DNA of 64,000 nt. Origin: an uncultured Lachnospiraceae bacterium (GTDB lineage Bacteria; Bacillota; Clostridia; Lachnospirales; Lachnospiraceae). Both the position numbers and the translations under genes were made by a program. The stretch covers positions 37,306 to 101,305 of the forward strand of contig URUY01000011.1 in the NCBI GenBank assembly GCA_900551115.1, read 5' to 3'. Below are positions 34,765-44,502 of this stretch, piece after piece. How positions within the stretch are numbered: the stretch's first letter is position 1; every line of letters begins with the position of its first letter. The notes under the pieces were generated by a model that had not been told where the DNA came from, searched no databases, and was given only the letters and a program-made list of their open reading frames with translations.

Positions 34765-36723
34765 TTATGACATAATGGATTTTTTATCCGTAGCGACAAT
34801 GGTGTAGCCCTCATCCGGAAATTTGGGTTCCGGCCAGTCGTCCGGTGCGCCTGCAATGATGCTATCCGGAGCAGGAGCAGATTTCTTTGGTGCTTTTGGT
34901 TTCTTCAGTTTGGCTTTTGGCTTCATCAGATTGGTAAAATCCGGTTCCTCTGACTCTGGAAGCTTTCGCAACTGGGGAACATGGTCACTTGCACGGCAAA
35001 GGGAAAGTTTTTGGCTCTCAGGATGTAAGGTGTAATCGTATTTCCCAACCTTTAATACCTTCTGACTGCGAAGGATAATGAGTGCCTGGTCCAAAGGAAG
35101 ACGCAAGACCTCGTCCGGAGTCATCAGCTTACGCTTGCCGATGGAATGTGTTTCCCGGTATTCCGGTGTGTAATCAGATACACGCCAGGTATTAAGCTGT
35201 TTTGCCTCAGTGGATACGGCAATGCTCACGTCACCGCTGCGGTTTGAGATAAATTCAGCGGTCATTTCATCCGTACAACCAAGGAAAAGCTGCGTATCAC
35301 AGTTGCCGATAATTTCCTGCCACTGGTTATCCGGATAGCGGTTCTGCATCTGAGGCAGATTTTGGAAAATACAGCTGATGGACAAGTCTCTGGAGCGGAT
35401 AGTGCTGATTTTCTTGGTGAGATCTGCAATGGTGCATCCGCCGTTTGCCAGTTCGTCTGCCAGAATATGTACCGGAACAGGAAGTCTTCCTGCATTGCCG
35501 TATTTGTCAGCGTATCGTACCAGTTTGATAAATACGAAGGACATAAACAGGGAGGAGAGGAAGTCAAATGTGGAATCCTGATCGGAAGTGATACAGAAGT
35601 ATGCACATTTTTCCTTTCCCGGCTGCGTTAAGCTGATTTCGTTATAGCTGGTAATCTGGCGTATCAGTTTGTTCTGGAATACCTGCAATCTGGTGCCAAG
35701 ACCGATGATGACACCGCTTCGCACGGTGTCGGAAGCCTGTTTGAAGATATTGTAGGGAGCCTTTGCTGGATGAGTAATGGGCAGCATATCGAAAAGGCTG
35801 TTCAGCTCCTTCTCAGAATTGAGTGTAAGGAGCTTATATACCTGTCCGATATTCTTGCCTTCCGGGGGAAAGCCCTGGTCTACATATAAAACAAGTGCTT
35901 TTAACAGGTTCATCTCGGCATTATCCCAGAAATGGTCGCCTTTGGTAGAGCCGGAGTTTTTGATGATGACATCGGAAAAGAGCTGTGCCATAATTTCCTG
36001 ACCTTCAATCTCAGCAAGACAGTTCCAGCTGTCAGAGTTCTCCGGATTTATCAGATTGAATACTCTCACGATATATCCGTTGGCGACCAGATAGTTATGG
36101 AGGTCACCATACAACTCAGATTTTGGATCCGTGATGATGAGGCTTTCCCCACGAGCGACGCATTGAAAGACCACATTTCGTGCATAGGCACGGCTTTTCA
36201 TACTGCCGGAAGCACCAAAAACAGCAACATTGCGGTTCATCCGCGTGTTCTCCGGCAGGCAGACGGCTTTTCCGTACAGCAATCCCAGAATGACTCCCCG
36301 GCTTTTTGTAATATCAGAAACCAACTCTAGAACCTGAAGCATTTCTTCATCATCCATAAATCCGGAGGTTCCATAGGTACCTTTGTCAGAATAGGTAAGG
36401 TTTCGTTCTTTATCGTAGGTTCCCTTGTCGCCCCATCCCATCCGCATTACCATAAATATCAAAAGTCCAAATACTAACAGGCATAAAAAAATCCCATACA
36501 GACTGTACGGGAATACGGTAAGTGCCTGAAGGCAGGATAGGAAGGCGAGGGAAGGAAATTCCGGGGAAGTACCGTTACCCGGTGTCCCTCCGGAGGATGT
36601 CCATACATGGTAGTTGATGATAAACTGTGATATATATCCGCCTGCATAGGCAAGACTCAACAGCAAAATCGGTAAAACCAGGCATAAACAGGTTAGCTTT
36701 TTCTTGTCTTGTAACAGTGTCAG
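34765..36723 (-). CDS. virD4: VirD4/TraG-type coupling protein
   Basis: A protein of about 652 residues with two or three N-terminal transmembrane helices and a TraG/VirD4 ATPase core. Walker A is GASGSMKS (about residue 169) and Walker B HILADELAN (about residue 419). It docks the relaxosome to the T4SS and pumps DNA. Start: the first TTG (36666) would cut off a Lys-rich start and part of the first helix. A CTG at 36723 lies 8 bp after GGGAGG, overlaps the upstream stop (CTGA), and restores KKKLTCLCLVLPILLLSLA. A CUG start is therefore likely. Confidence 0.9.
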   Translation of the reverse strand: MTLLQDKKKLTCLCLVLPILLLSLAYAGGYISQFIINYHVWTSSGGTPGNGTSPEFPSLAFLSCLQALTVFPYSLYGIFLCLLVFGLLIFMVMRMGWGDKGTYDKERNLTYSDKGTYGTSGFMDDEEMLQVLELVSDITKSRGVILGLLYGKAVCLPENTRMNRNVAVFGASGSMKSRAYARNVVFQCVARGESLIITDPKSELYGDLHNYLVANGYIVRVFNLINPENSDSWNCLAEIEGQEIMAQLFSDVIIKNSGSTKGDHFWDNAEMNLLKALVLYVDQGFPPEGKNIGQVYKLLTLNSEKELNSLFDMLPITHPAKAPYNIFKQASDTVRSGVIIGLGTRLQVFQNKLIRQITSYNEISLTQPGKEKCAYFCITSDQDSTFDFLSSLFMSFVFIKLVRYADKYGNAGRLPVPVHILADELANGGCTIADLTKKISTIRSRDLSISCIFQNLPQMQNRYPDNQWQEIIGNCDTQLFLGCTDEMTAEFISNRSGDVSIAVSTEAKQLNTWRVSDYTPEYRETHSIGKRKLMTPDEVLRLPLDQALIILRSQKVLKVGKYDYTLHPESQKLSLCRASDHVPQLRKLPESEEPDFTNLMKPKAKLKKPKAPKKSAPAPDSIIAGAPDDWPEPKFPDEGYTIVATDKKSIMS

Positions 36724-37835
36724 TTTAAAAACCTCCCTTCAAATTTGTCTAAATCAATAGTTTCAATGGTGACGGCATCACCGAAGTATTGCAGAAATAC
36801 AGGTTTCTGAAAATCAAAGCAGATGAGATTTCCGGTATAACCATGCAGGGACAAGGCAGTATGGAACCGACTTAGCCTAAGCATGTCAAAATCAAATGCC
36901 AGCATAACCGGGATTCCATCTGAAGTGGCATCATGCTCCATACCATAATTCGGGCAGGGTGGCTGCAAATCGGAAAGCAAAAGCCTGCTTAAGGATTCCC
37001 GAAGATAAGGAGAGTACAGGAGCTTTAACAGGGTTTCACCTGCAGGTGTTGCAGGAATGTAATGAAAATAGTCAAAGCTGGAATCCAGATAGAAGTAACT
37101 TTTCTGAAAACCTCCCTTGCTGGTCATCAGTTTATATGAGGTATCCATATCTGTGCCTATCATCAAAGCCTTGATAGGTGTATCCGGATGATACCAGGGG
37201 GAAATGTGTTCCTTGGACAGTACCCCACGGGTCATATGAAACTGGAGCATGGTTTTTACTTTCAGCTCCGTCCGGTATTCCCATTTCATCAGAGCGTCCC
37301 CTGTGTAGAAGACGGCATAGATGCACCCGGATGTAAACAGCACTCCGATAGTTCTGGAGTTGTTGATTTTGATAGCGTCAGCTCCCAACTCCTTGATTTC
37401 CCTGGACTGGTAAAATACCGGGAATGTAAGCTTGCTTTGCTTTCGGTTCCCATCCTGAAACAGGAGTGGTTTCTGGTCCCGATAAAAGGTAACACTGGCA
37501 TTCATTAGCAGAGCATAGACAATAGAGGTCTGCTGAAGTCTTAGCCTTCTGGGATAATCGCTTCGCGGACGGTTGGTATCGGTATTGCCAGATAAATAAA
37601 AGGAGAACCGCTCAGGATTTTCCTGTAGCAGAAACTTTTTACCCCTGCTAGTAAGACGGTATCCTCTGAGGCGGTCCTTGTAGTGTGTCTTTATGTAATT
37701 TTCTTCCTTCAGTTTGGTGATGAGCTTTTCTCCATAGCTTTTGCTTATGCCCATATAGGATAAAACATCTATGCAGCACTCGCCGGAAAGAGCAATGAGA
37801 GATAGTAGACGGTATGCACTGCTTGTGGTGTCCAA
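36720..37835 (-). CDS. Winged-helix protein upstream of virD4, possible mobilisation accessory
   Basis: A 371-residue protein. Residues 8-65 form a winged helix (VLSYMGISKSYGEKLITKLKEENYI), and the rest is a mixed alpha/beta domain without a known signature. Proteins of this type accompany coupling-protein genes in Clostridia ICEs and may bind oriT or act in relaxosome control. The stop overlaps the inferred virD4 start. Confidence 0.62.
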   Translation of the reverse strand: MDTTSSAYRLLSLIALSGECCIDVLSYMGISKSYGEKLITKLKEENYIKTHYKDRLRGYRLTSRGKKFLLQENPERFSFYLSGNTDTNRPRSDYPRRLRLQQTSIVYALLMNASVTFYRDQKPLLFQDGNRKQSKLTFPVFYQSREIKELGADAIKINNSRTIGVLFTSGCIYAVFYTGDALMKWEYRTELKVKTMLQFHMTRGVLSKEHISPWYHPDTPIKALMIGTDMDTSYKLMTSKGGFQKSYFYLDSSFDYFHYIPATPAGETLLKLLYSPYLRESLSRLLLSDLQPPCPNYGMEHDATSDGIPVMLAFDFDMLRLSRFHTALSLHGYTGNLICFDFQKPVFLQYFGDAVTIETIDLDKFEGRFLN

Positions 37836-38008
37836 AGTTGTATCCCTCCCTTCTGGACTGATAGATTGACACGAAAAAGGAGAGCAAATTTTACCATACC
37901 AGCCTGAAACTCAGGTAAAATTAAGCTGCTGTAAGGGGCGGAGATTGCCCAAAACAACAGGTTTTGCCCTAACTTTTACCATAGTCGGATTATTTTTGGA
38001 AAAAATCT

Positions 38009-38671
38009 TTAAAAATCCGATATGAGATTGCCCTGTGTTTCCAGGTCCTTTAGCCAGTCGGGAAAGGAACTCTTTTCCATAATGGTAAGCACCGTGCAAT
38101 CCTTATCGCCAAGCTCCGTAGTGTGGTAGGCATCGCAGAACAGTCCGCTGTCATCCGTCATCAAAAAGGCTGCAACGGTATCTAAAAGCTGCTTACATTC
38201 TAAGTTGTCATAGTCACGCACACGCCTTGCTGAGAGATTGCGGTCAAATATATGGGAGAAGCAAACCACGCAATCTGTAAAGTGCGGTAAGGTATGTTCC
38301 TTTGTGTAGGCATCCAGACTGGCATGCAGGGGGTCTGTAAGGAATGTTGTGTTGATGCGCTTGGTTCGCTTGGGCATCAGACCGGGGAGGGTAATTACAA
38401 CCCGGTTCGTGCTATGGGTAATGGTAATGCCATGCTCTTTTGAAACAGCAGCCATCAGAACCGGTTTTGGTATCAGATTGGCTGCAAAGATTAAGTTTCT
38501 AAGAGAACAGGCAATACGCTCTGCTCTTTGTGCGGCATCCATGCTTAGTTCTTCATAGTTTTTACCATAAGTACCGGTATCCGTAATTTTCATGGCACTT
38601 ATGGTATTGGATAGTTTGGGAATTTCCTCCTCAATTCTGGATAGACGGGAGGAGAGTGTAAAACGGTCCAT
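38009..38671 (-). CDS. DUF6100-like conjugation-region protein
   Basis: A 220-residue protein starting MDRFTLSSRLSRIEEEIPKL with a helical N-terminus and an alpha/beta C-terminal half (FTDCVVCFSHIFDRNLSARRVRDYDNLE). It starts immediately after the stop of the upstream gene. I recall this pair as conserved DUF families of Lachnospiraceae ICEs. The function is unknown. Confidence 0.62.
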   Translation of the reverse strand: MDRFTLSSRLSRIEEEIPKLSNTISAMKITDTGTYGKNYEELSMDAAQRAERIACSLRNLIFAANLIPKPVLMAAVSKEHGITITHSTNRVVITLPGLMPKRTKRINTTFLTDPLHASLDAYTKEHTLPHFTDCVVCFSHIFDRNLSARRVRDYDNLECKQLLDTVAAFLMTDDSGLFCDAYHTTELGDKDCTVLTIMEKSSFPDWLKDLETQGNLISDF

Positions 38672-39211
38672 CTATTCGTCTGTAACTCCTTGTTTCTTGT
38701 AATATTGTACCCTGCCATCCGCAGACACTGTGCAAAAGGCGGCTATTCCGGGGAAGCGCAGATTAGGAATCTGTCCGGTATGGTCAACAACCACAAGCCG
38801 CTTGGGAGCATCCTCGTCGTAATTAGACAGGGCATGGTTAATCAGTATTTCTTTTTCTTCCGGTACATGAATTACGTCATAGCAATCCGAGTTGGTATAA
38901 AAGGTCAGCGACACCGGAAAATCGCTGACAGTGTGATAGATTGTGTCGGATATAAAGTCCAACAGTATCCAGTAGGCAGCCATGGCGGAAGGATTGGCAG
39001 TACATTCTTTAGAATAAAGTACCAATCCGGTATCCTGTGCATAGATAAGCCGCCCACTTTTTTCCAGCTTTCGCAGTAGCAAAAGCAGCTTATCCTCCGT
39101 AAGGTCGGGGAAGGTCTTTGCCAGTTGGGAAAAGGAAAGAACCTGATATACGGATAGAAGGCGGTTAATCTCTGCCAGATGATTGCCCTGGTCTTTTGAA
39201 ATATGGTTCAT
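38672..39211 (-). CDS. DUF5697-like protein with winged-helix N-terminus
   Basis: A 179-residue protein. Residues 15-60 (LLSVYQVLSFSQLAKTFPDLTEDKLLLLLRKLEKSGRLIY) form a winged helix. It is adjacent to, and probably coupled with, the next gene. It follows the virB4 stop by about 128 bp, a gap holding an inverted repeat. Confidence 0.64.
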   Translation of the reverse strand: MNHISKDQGNHLAEINRLLSVYQVLSFSQLAKTFPDLTEDKLLLLLRKLEKSGRLIYAQDTGLVLYSKECTANPSAMAAYWILLDFISDTIYHTVSDFPVSLTFYTNSDCYDVIHVPEEKEILINHALSNYDEDAPKRLVVVDHTGQIPNLRFPGIAAFCTVSADGRVQYYKKQGVTDE

Positions 39212-39247
39212 GGCGTACTCCTTTTATATAAGAAGAAACACAGCTTA

Positions 39248-39338
39248 TACATAAAGATTACTTACACAATACATAGAAAGAAAAATGCCGCTTACAGGGG
39301 CAGATTGTTATGCGTAAACAATATGTATTCTTTATGTA
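39248..39338. repeat. Inverted repeat in the virB4 downstream gap
   Basis: TACATAAAG (39248-39256) faces CTTTATGTA (39330-39338), right after the virB4 stop. Further half-matches (CAATACATAG and CAATATGTATTC) lie between. There is no T-run. It could be an operator, an mRNA-stability element or part of an oriT. Evidence is weak. Confidence 0.3.
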
Positions 39339-42320
39339 TTAGACTGCTTTCGACATCTGTTGATGCTCCTTTTCTTTCTCAAGCAGCTTCTTTAATTCCA
39401 TACGGTCTGTTGTTATCAGCTCTTTTTCCAGTTCAGAGGCTTTAAATTCCACCGTAACATTATTGTTGTTGGTAGAGATAAGTCCGTTACCGCGTTCAAA
39501 ATGGGTAACTGCCATGGTTTCCGCTTCTGACAAATGGAGAATGGACTGCACACGCATGGCTTCCTCATCCTCAAGGTTTAAAACAATTTTGGTTTTCGAG
39601 TTGTTAATGATACCTTTTCCGTATTTACCATCCTCCAGGGCAAAGAAGTCATTTAAGTCCTGCGTGGCACAGATGGCAGAACCACCATAGCCACGGATAA
39701 TCTTGAAGATTTCTAAGACAAATTCTGCGGCAAGTCTGTTGGAGGATGCACCGATAAGCTGCCATGTCTCATCAATGAAAATAGCCTTTTCCACGGTACG
39801 GTCTTCCTTTGCTTTATCCCAGACATAATCCAGTGCCACAAACATTCCAACGGTTAAGAGGTCACCGGTAAGCTCTGAAATATCCAGTACGGTGTATTTG
39901 TTATCCAGATTCACATTTGTCTGCTGATTAAAGGTGGAGGCAGAGCCGTGTACCAGACGGTTCATAATGTTAGCAAGCCGCTTGGTGTCGGGATTTGCCT
40001 TCAGGATATTGAAAACATCCTCCAAAATAGGCATTTCACGATACCTGTCAGGATGCTCCGGATCATACAGCGTATCATTATTATGGGTAATTCCCTTTTT
40101 CTTGTAAGCCTGGATGAGTGCTTCATCAAGGAGCTGCCTTTCTTCATGCGTCATATCAGGTATGAGCAGGGAGAAGAAAATGTGCAGTCGCTGTATTTTG
40201 GCTGCAAGCTGGGATTTATCCGCCTGTGGTCCGTCCAGCAGGTCGTTGACAGAGGAATCCACCTTACGGATTTCCATCACATTGATACAGTTCTTGGAGG
40301 CAGGAGAGATGGAAATAAATTCTCCGCCTATATTGCTGCAGGCGCGGTGAAACTCATGCCCTTTTAGAGGAGCAATGATGAATATCTGTACATTTTTACG
40401 GCGCATACGAAGTGCCATCAGCTGCATGGTAAAGGTTTTGCCCGCTCCGGAGGTGCCAAGGATTGCCATGTTAGCGTTCTTATACACCCTAGAGTTGAAT
40501 ATATCAATGATAATGAGCGAGTTGTTGTGCTTATTTACTCCAAGCAGGATACCATTATCGTCACACATCTCAAAAGAGGTAAAGGGATAACAGCTTGCCA
40601 CACTGGAGGTGAGGATGTTTCGTTTGGAACGTTCAAAAAGGCTCTTATCCAAGGAAATCAAAGGAAGTGCGGAAAGCAGTGCTTGTTCTTCCCTGAAATG
40701 ACAGGATACAGCTTCCATATCCTGAGACAGGAGAAGCTTTTTCATTTCATTGGCCTGCCATTCCAGTTCCTCCAGACTGTCGGCAGTAATGGTAATGAGG
40801 ATGTTCATATAGTAGAAGTCCTCATTGGCTGCAAGTCCTTCCTTTAAGAAGTAGCCGGAGCGGATGGCACTGTCCAAATCATCAAAATCTGAGTTGGTAT
40901 CAGAGGTATCCTTAATTTTGGAACGGTTAATTCTAAGCTGTTGTCCCAGTTTCTGCTGGATGCGGTCCTTTGGCTGGCGGTCAAAAAAGATGTCCACATC
41001 AATTCCTTCCCCGGCATTTACCAAAAGAGAAATCCATCCGGCACACACCTGGGCACGGTATCCATCAGAAGGAACCAGCAGATAGGTATGGTAAACATCA
41101 TCCATGACTACATAATTTCCGTGGGTATAATCAATGGACTGCGGTGCCATAAATTCCATGGCGGGAATATTTCCGATTTCATCCCGTCTTCCGGCATTGA
41201 TATATTGTCCAATGACCTCGTTTACACGGACACTCAAAGGTTTGAATGAGCTGGTTTTTCGGTTTAATATGTTGTAGAAAACCTCAGTTGCCATCTCATC
41301 ATCATTGTCTGCAATGAGCAGTTCATTTCCGCATTGCTGCAGATAGTTTTTTGCAGTACGGACAGCGGTAACCAGTGCATTGATGGCATCCGTTTCCTCA
41401 TTTCCACGATTGGCTGTAAAGGGTTCGTACTCAAAGACAATAAAAAAACGCCGGGTAATGGCTTCTTTGGAGCCAATACGGCGTATCAGGTTCTCATAAT
41501 CCTTCTGTAGGGCAAGGCAGCGTTCATCGGTTTCGTATTTCATTTCTTCCCGAATGGACTCTAAGTGTCTGTTGATGTCAGCCCGTTTGGTTAATACCTT
41601 AAACTGCATCTTAACCGGGCTGATTTTCAGGTAACTGATAAAGGAATAAATAATGCTTCGCTGTTCTCTGGCACTACGCAAAAGAAAGTTGATAGGCATA
41701 ACCTCAATGATTTTCACATAACGGTGGTCTTTGGTATAAATAATTCCGTTTTCTATTTTGCGGATGGGAAGATAGGAAGCGCAGGGGTTGAGCAGGGTAA
41801 TCTCCTCCCGGACGGGCTCCCTTCGTTTGCTGGTGGTAGTATCACCGGAAGCATCTGCAAGAGCCTGTTTTGCCTGTTTCTTTTCCTTACGCTGTCCAAA
41901 TTCTTCCGCAAAGTCTTCCTTTTTGGGTTTGACTTTCCTCGCAGGCTTCGGAGCTTTTGCCTTTGCATTATGAGTAGCTGCCTTAGTGGAAGGGTTTTCC
42001 GTTTCTTCGGCCATTCCCACAATTCTGCGGTTCTTCAGATATAGGAAGAAGTTGATGACAAAGGAAGAAAGGCTTTCTCCACCGATACCAATGATGGCAA
42101 ACAGACCTGCGGGGAGGACGGTAAGGCAGGCAATGATAATTTTGGTTGTTAAGGTAACCGGAAGATGGAATATCGGCACTCCGATAAGCAACGCAAGAAT
42201 CAAAGCCTCCGCAGCATTCCTAAGTTTAATGGTTCCACCGAATATTGTTCCGGTATCAATAAAGTTTGGTGGAATGATGTATATATCATTTTCTTCTTGT
42301 CCCATGGACATTCTCGACAT
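39339..42320 (-). CDS. virB4: PrgI-VirB4 fusion, conjugation ATPase
   Basis: A 993-residue protein. The N-terminal 90 residues form a PrgI/VirB3-like module with paired transmembrane helices (AEALILALLIGVPIFHL, IIIACLTVLPAGLFAIIGI). A basic linker follows, then a VirB4/CagE ATPase with Walker A GTSGAGKTF (about residue 622), Walker B KAIFIDETWQLIG and a later ICATQDLNDFF. It energises assembly of the T4SS channel. AGGAGG lies upstream of ATG 42320. Fusion of the PrgI-like part to VirB4 is longer than the separate-gene arrangement. Confidence 0.92.
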   Translation of the reverse strand: MSRMSMGQEENDIYIIPPNFIDTGTIFGGTIKLRNAAEALILALLIGVPIFHLPVTLTTKIIIACLTVLPAGLFAIIGIGGESLSSFVINFFLYLKNRRIVGMAEETENPSTKAATHNAKAKAPKPARKVKPKKEDFAEEFGQRKEKKQAKQALADASGDTTTSKRREPVREEITLLNPCASYLPIRKIENGIIYTKDHRYVKIIEVMPINFLLRSAREQRSIIYSFISYLKISPVKMQFKVLTKRADINRHLESIREEMKYETDERCLALQKDYENLIRRIGSKEAITRRFFIVFEYEPFTANRGNEETDAINALVTAVRTAKNYLQQCGNELLIADNDDEMATEVFYNILNRKTSSFKPLSVRVNEVIGQYINAGRRDEIGNIPAMEFMAPQSIDYTHGNYVVMDDVYHTYLLVPSDGYRAQVCAGWISLLVNAGEGIDVDIFFDRQPKDRIQQKLGQQLRINRSKIKDTSDTNSDFDDLDSAIRSGYFLKEGLAANEDFYYMNILITITADSLEELEWQANEMKKLLLSQDMEAVSCHFREEQALLSALPLISLDKSLFERSKRNILTSSVASCYPFTSFEMCDDNGILLGVNKHNNSLIIIDIFNSRVYKNANMAILGTSGAGKTFTMQLMALRMRRKNVQIFIIAPLKGHEFHRACSNIGGEFISISPASKNCINVMEIRKVDSSVNDLLDGPQADKSQLAAKIQRLHIFFSLLIPDMTHEERQLLDEALIQAYKKKGITHNNDTLYDPEHPDRYREMPILEDVFNILKANPDTKRLANIMNRLVHGSASTFNQQTNVNLDNKYTVLDISELTGDLLTVGMFVALDYVWDKAKEDRTVEKAIFIDETWQLIGASSNRLAAEFVLEIFKIIRGYGGSAICATQDLNDFFALEDGKYGKGIINNSKTKIVLNLEDEEAMRVQSILHLSEAETMAVTHFERGNGLISTNNNNVTVEFKASELEKELITTDRMELKKLLEKEKEHQQMSKAV

Positions 42321-42379
42321 ACACGATGCACCTCCTGAGCATAAAAATAGGGCAGACCTGTAAATGCCTGCCCGTTAGA

Positions 42380-43603
42380 TTAGTTTGTATACGGTCTTCC
42401 GCATAGAACGATTTCGTTTATATCATAAATTTCACGATAGACAACCTTTCCTTTTGAGGACGAGGCATCTATCACATATCCGTCACCGGCATAGATTGCC
42501 ACATGGCTGATATTTAAAAAGCGGTGATTCACTTCAAAGGAATAGAAGATTAAGTCACCGGGAGCTAAGCTGTCATAGGATATTACCAGATTGTTATCGG
42601 CAATATAGCGTCCCTGAGCGGCTGCAGTATTGGCACCATCATATTGCAGGCTGACACCTAACTGACTGTATACCCAATAAGTGAAGGAGCTGCAGTCAAA
42701 ATAACCGTCTTCATTTCTGCGCTCCTGACTATATGGAGTGCCAAGCTTTGTCAGGGCAAGGTCCACCGCGGCATTTCCGGTTTCTCCAGGAACCAAATCC
42801 GGATTTACATGAATGTCGTATACCGTATCATACAGGAAAATATGTAGATTACCTGCATATTCATTGGCAAGTGCCAGTTGTTCTTCTGAGAGCTTAAATA
42901 CATTCTCCGCAAAGTAGCTGTTACCGGCATAGGAAACCACATAGGAATAAAGCGTAATGGTGGTAGTTTTTCCAATCTTTTCATCTGTTTCCTCATAGGT
43001 TGAGGTAGTAGTGGTATAAGAGAAAATATCATCCAGATTATCACACAGTATTTTCTCAAGCTTTGCCAGATTGATTTCCTGGTAATCGTCCTGAGAAGCA
43101 CAAAATTGCGAGATAATGAGCGCACTTTCATAGATAATACGGTCAGCAAATTCATCGGTAATACTATACTCACAGTTTGAGCCAAGCTTATCTGCTTCTG
43201 CCTGAATATCTGCCAGAACCGCATCATGTTTTTCCCGAAGTATGGTTTCAATGCTGGTTTCCGTTTCTGCTATACTTTCCATAATAAGGTCAGTATCATT
43301 TAATACATCTCCATCTGCATTATCCATCCCGTCATTTCCAAAGATGAGAGAGGGGAGCATCATAATATACAAAATGGGTATCAGCAGTAAGGCACCGAAG
43401 GCTGCAAGGATTTTTCCGATAATCTTTCGGTTTTCCCAAAGTCCGGCTGCAATCATACCATAGGGACCTGCAGCAGCACCCTTTGACATTCCGGCAATAG
43501 CCTTGCCGGTTTTCAATGCACTTTTCGCCATCCCGGCTGCAGAGGCAGCGTGGGACAGCACGGAAGTAGCAGAGTCATTATTATTTTGTTTGTTTTCTGC
43601 CAT
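42380..43603 (-). CDS. NlpC/P60 cell-wall hydrolase of the T4SS
   Basis: A 407-residue protein with one transmembrane helix (IIGKILAAFGALLLIPILYIMML, about residues 60-83), an extracellular helical stalk, and a C-terminal NlpC/P60 domain. The catalytic Cys is in DGYFDCSSF (about residue 300), and the His is in ISHVAIYAG (about residue 370). It opens peptidoglycan for the conjugation channel, as VirB1-like hydrolases do in Gram-positive ICEs. Confidence 0.9.
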   Translation of the reverse strand: MAENKQNNNDSATSVLSHAASAAGMAKSALKTGKAIAGMSKGAAAGPYGMIAAGLWENRKIIGKILAAFGALLLIPILYIMMLPSLIFGNDGMDNADGDVLNDTDLIMESIAETETSIETILREKHDAVLADIQAEADKLGSNCEYSITDEFADRIIYESALIISQFCASQDDYQEINLAKLEKILCDNLDDIFSYTTTTSTYEETDEKIGKTTTITLYSYVVSYAGNSYFAENVFKLSEEQLALANEYAGNLHIFLYDTVYDIHVNPDLVPGETGNAAVDLALTKLGTPYSQERRNEDGYFDCSSFTYWVYSQLGVSLQYDGANTAAAQGRYIADNNLVISYDSLAPGDLIFYSFEVNHRFLNISHVAIYAGDGYVIDASSSKGKVVYREIYDINEIVLCGRPYTN

Positions 43604-44491
43604 TTACACCCGGTCCTTTCTGCGAGGCATGTTAGGGAGCTTTTGCACAATGTCTTCGTGGTATGCAATCTGTCCTTCGCCCGTCATGTAAGGGGTACGT
43701 TCTACCGTATCCATGGCATACTGCTTGTACCAGGTGCTATTGTCAGCAGCGGTAATTGTCTCGTAGTTGCCCTCCGGAGCCATATACTGGTCGGCACTGT
43801 ACATGCCAAAAGCAGTACCATTGGGATATGCTACGGAAGTTTCCGTACCCATAATGCGTCCGCCGCCGATTTCTACATCGGTATAGCTGGGAGCATCCGT
43901 CATTCCGGTTTGTCCAAGGAACGAGGTTAAAGCCTGGGATGCCTGTGGACCGGTCATGGAACCGGTGTAGTTGATATTTCCCTGAGCTACTGCACCTGTG
44001 ACATTGTTTGCAAAATCGCCACCCTTTTTCAGGGAGGATTCAAATGCCATACGACTGATGGGATTGCTTCCCTGCCCGGTCATGGTATTCATGGCGCTTT
44101 GACTGAAGCGTCGTCCCACTGCACCGGCAAAACCACCGGCCATAAAGGAAGCGTGGTTGGATGAGCCGCCGCCATGATAGGAGCCGCCTCTAAAGAAGGA
44201 GCTACCGGTAACGGATTTTACTGAGGTAATACCCCTTGCGGCTATCATCATCTCAGTCATCATGGAACCGCCGGTATGCCCAACATTGATGCCGAGACTG
44301 GACATGAAGCTGTCAATCTTCTGGCTGATTTTTAAAAAAGCAATGGCGCAGAGAAACCATATAAAGATGTTTCCTGCGACTGCATCTTTTCCAAGAGCTT
44401 CCATTTCTGCTTCCGTAACTGCAAATACCGTCATAGGTTGGGAGAGGAACAGCATGATGGTAGGCATAAGTAGTAAAAGTTTCTTTTTCAT
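43604..44491 (-). CDS. Secreted/membrane T4SS protein with Gly/Ser-rich region
   Basis: A 295-residue protein with a signal peptide (KKKLLLLMPTIMLFLSQPMTVFA), one hydrophobic segment (IFIWFLCAIAFLKI), a Gly/Ser-rich stretch (GSSFFRGGSYHGGGSS) and a polar C-terminus. I chose ATG 44491 for its AAGGAGGG. It lies between the TrbL-like and NlpC genes, a place usually held by a channel component. No family recognised. Confidence 0.68.
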   Translation of the reverse strand: MKKKLLLLMPTIMLFLSQPMTVFAVTEAEMEALGKDAVAGNIFIWFLCAIAFLKISQKIDSFMSSLGINVGHTGGSMMTEMMIAARGITSVKSVTGSSFFRGGSYHGGGSSNHASFMAGGFAGAVGRRFSQSAMNTMTGQGSNPISRMAFESSLKKGGDFANNVTGAVAQGNINYTGSMTGPQASQALTSFLGQTGMTDAPSYTDVEIGGGRIMGTETSVAYPNGTAFGMYSADQYMAPEGNYETITAADNSTWYKQYAMDTVERTPYMTGEGQIAYHEDIVQKLPNMPRRKDRV

Positions 44492-44502
44492 GGAGTCCCT
44501 CC

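Noticed and set aside
34211..34807. 198-residue plus-strand frame opposite the S1-like gene and virD4 end
   Set aside because: It crosses two real minus-strand genes, has no ribosome-binding site and shows no domain.
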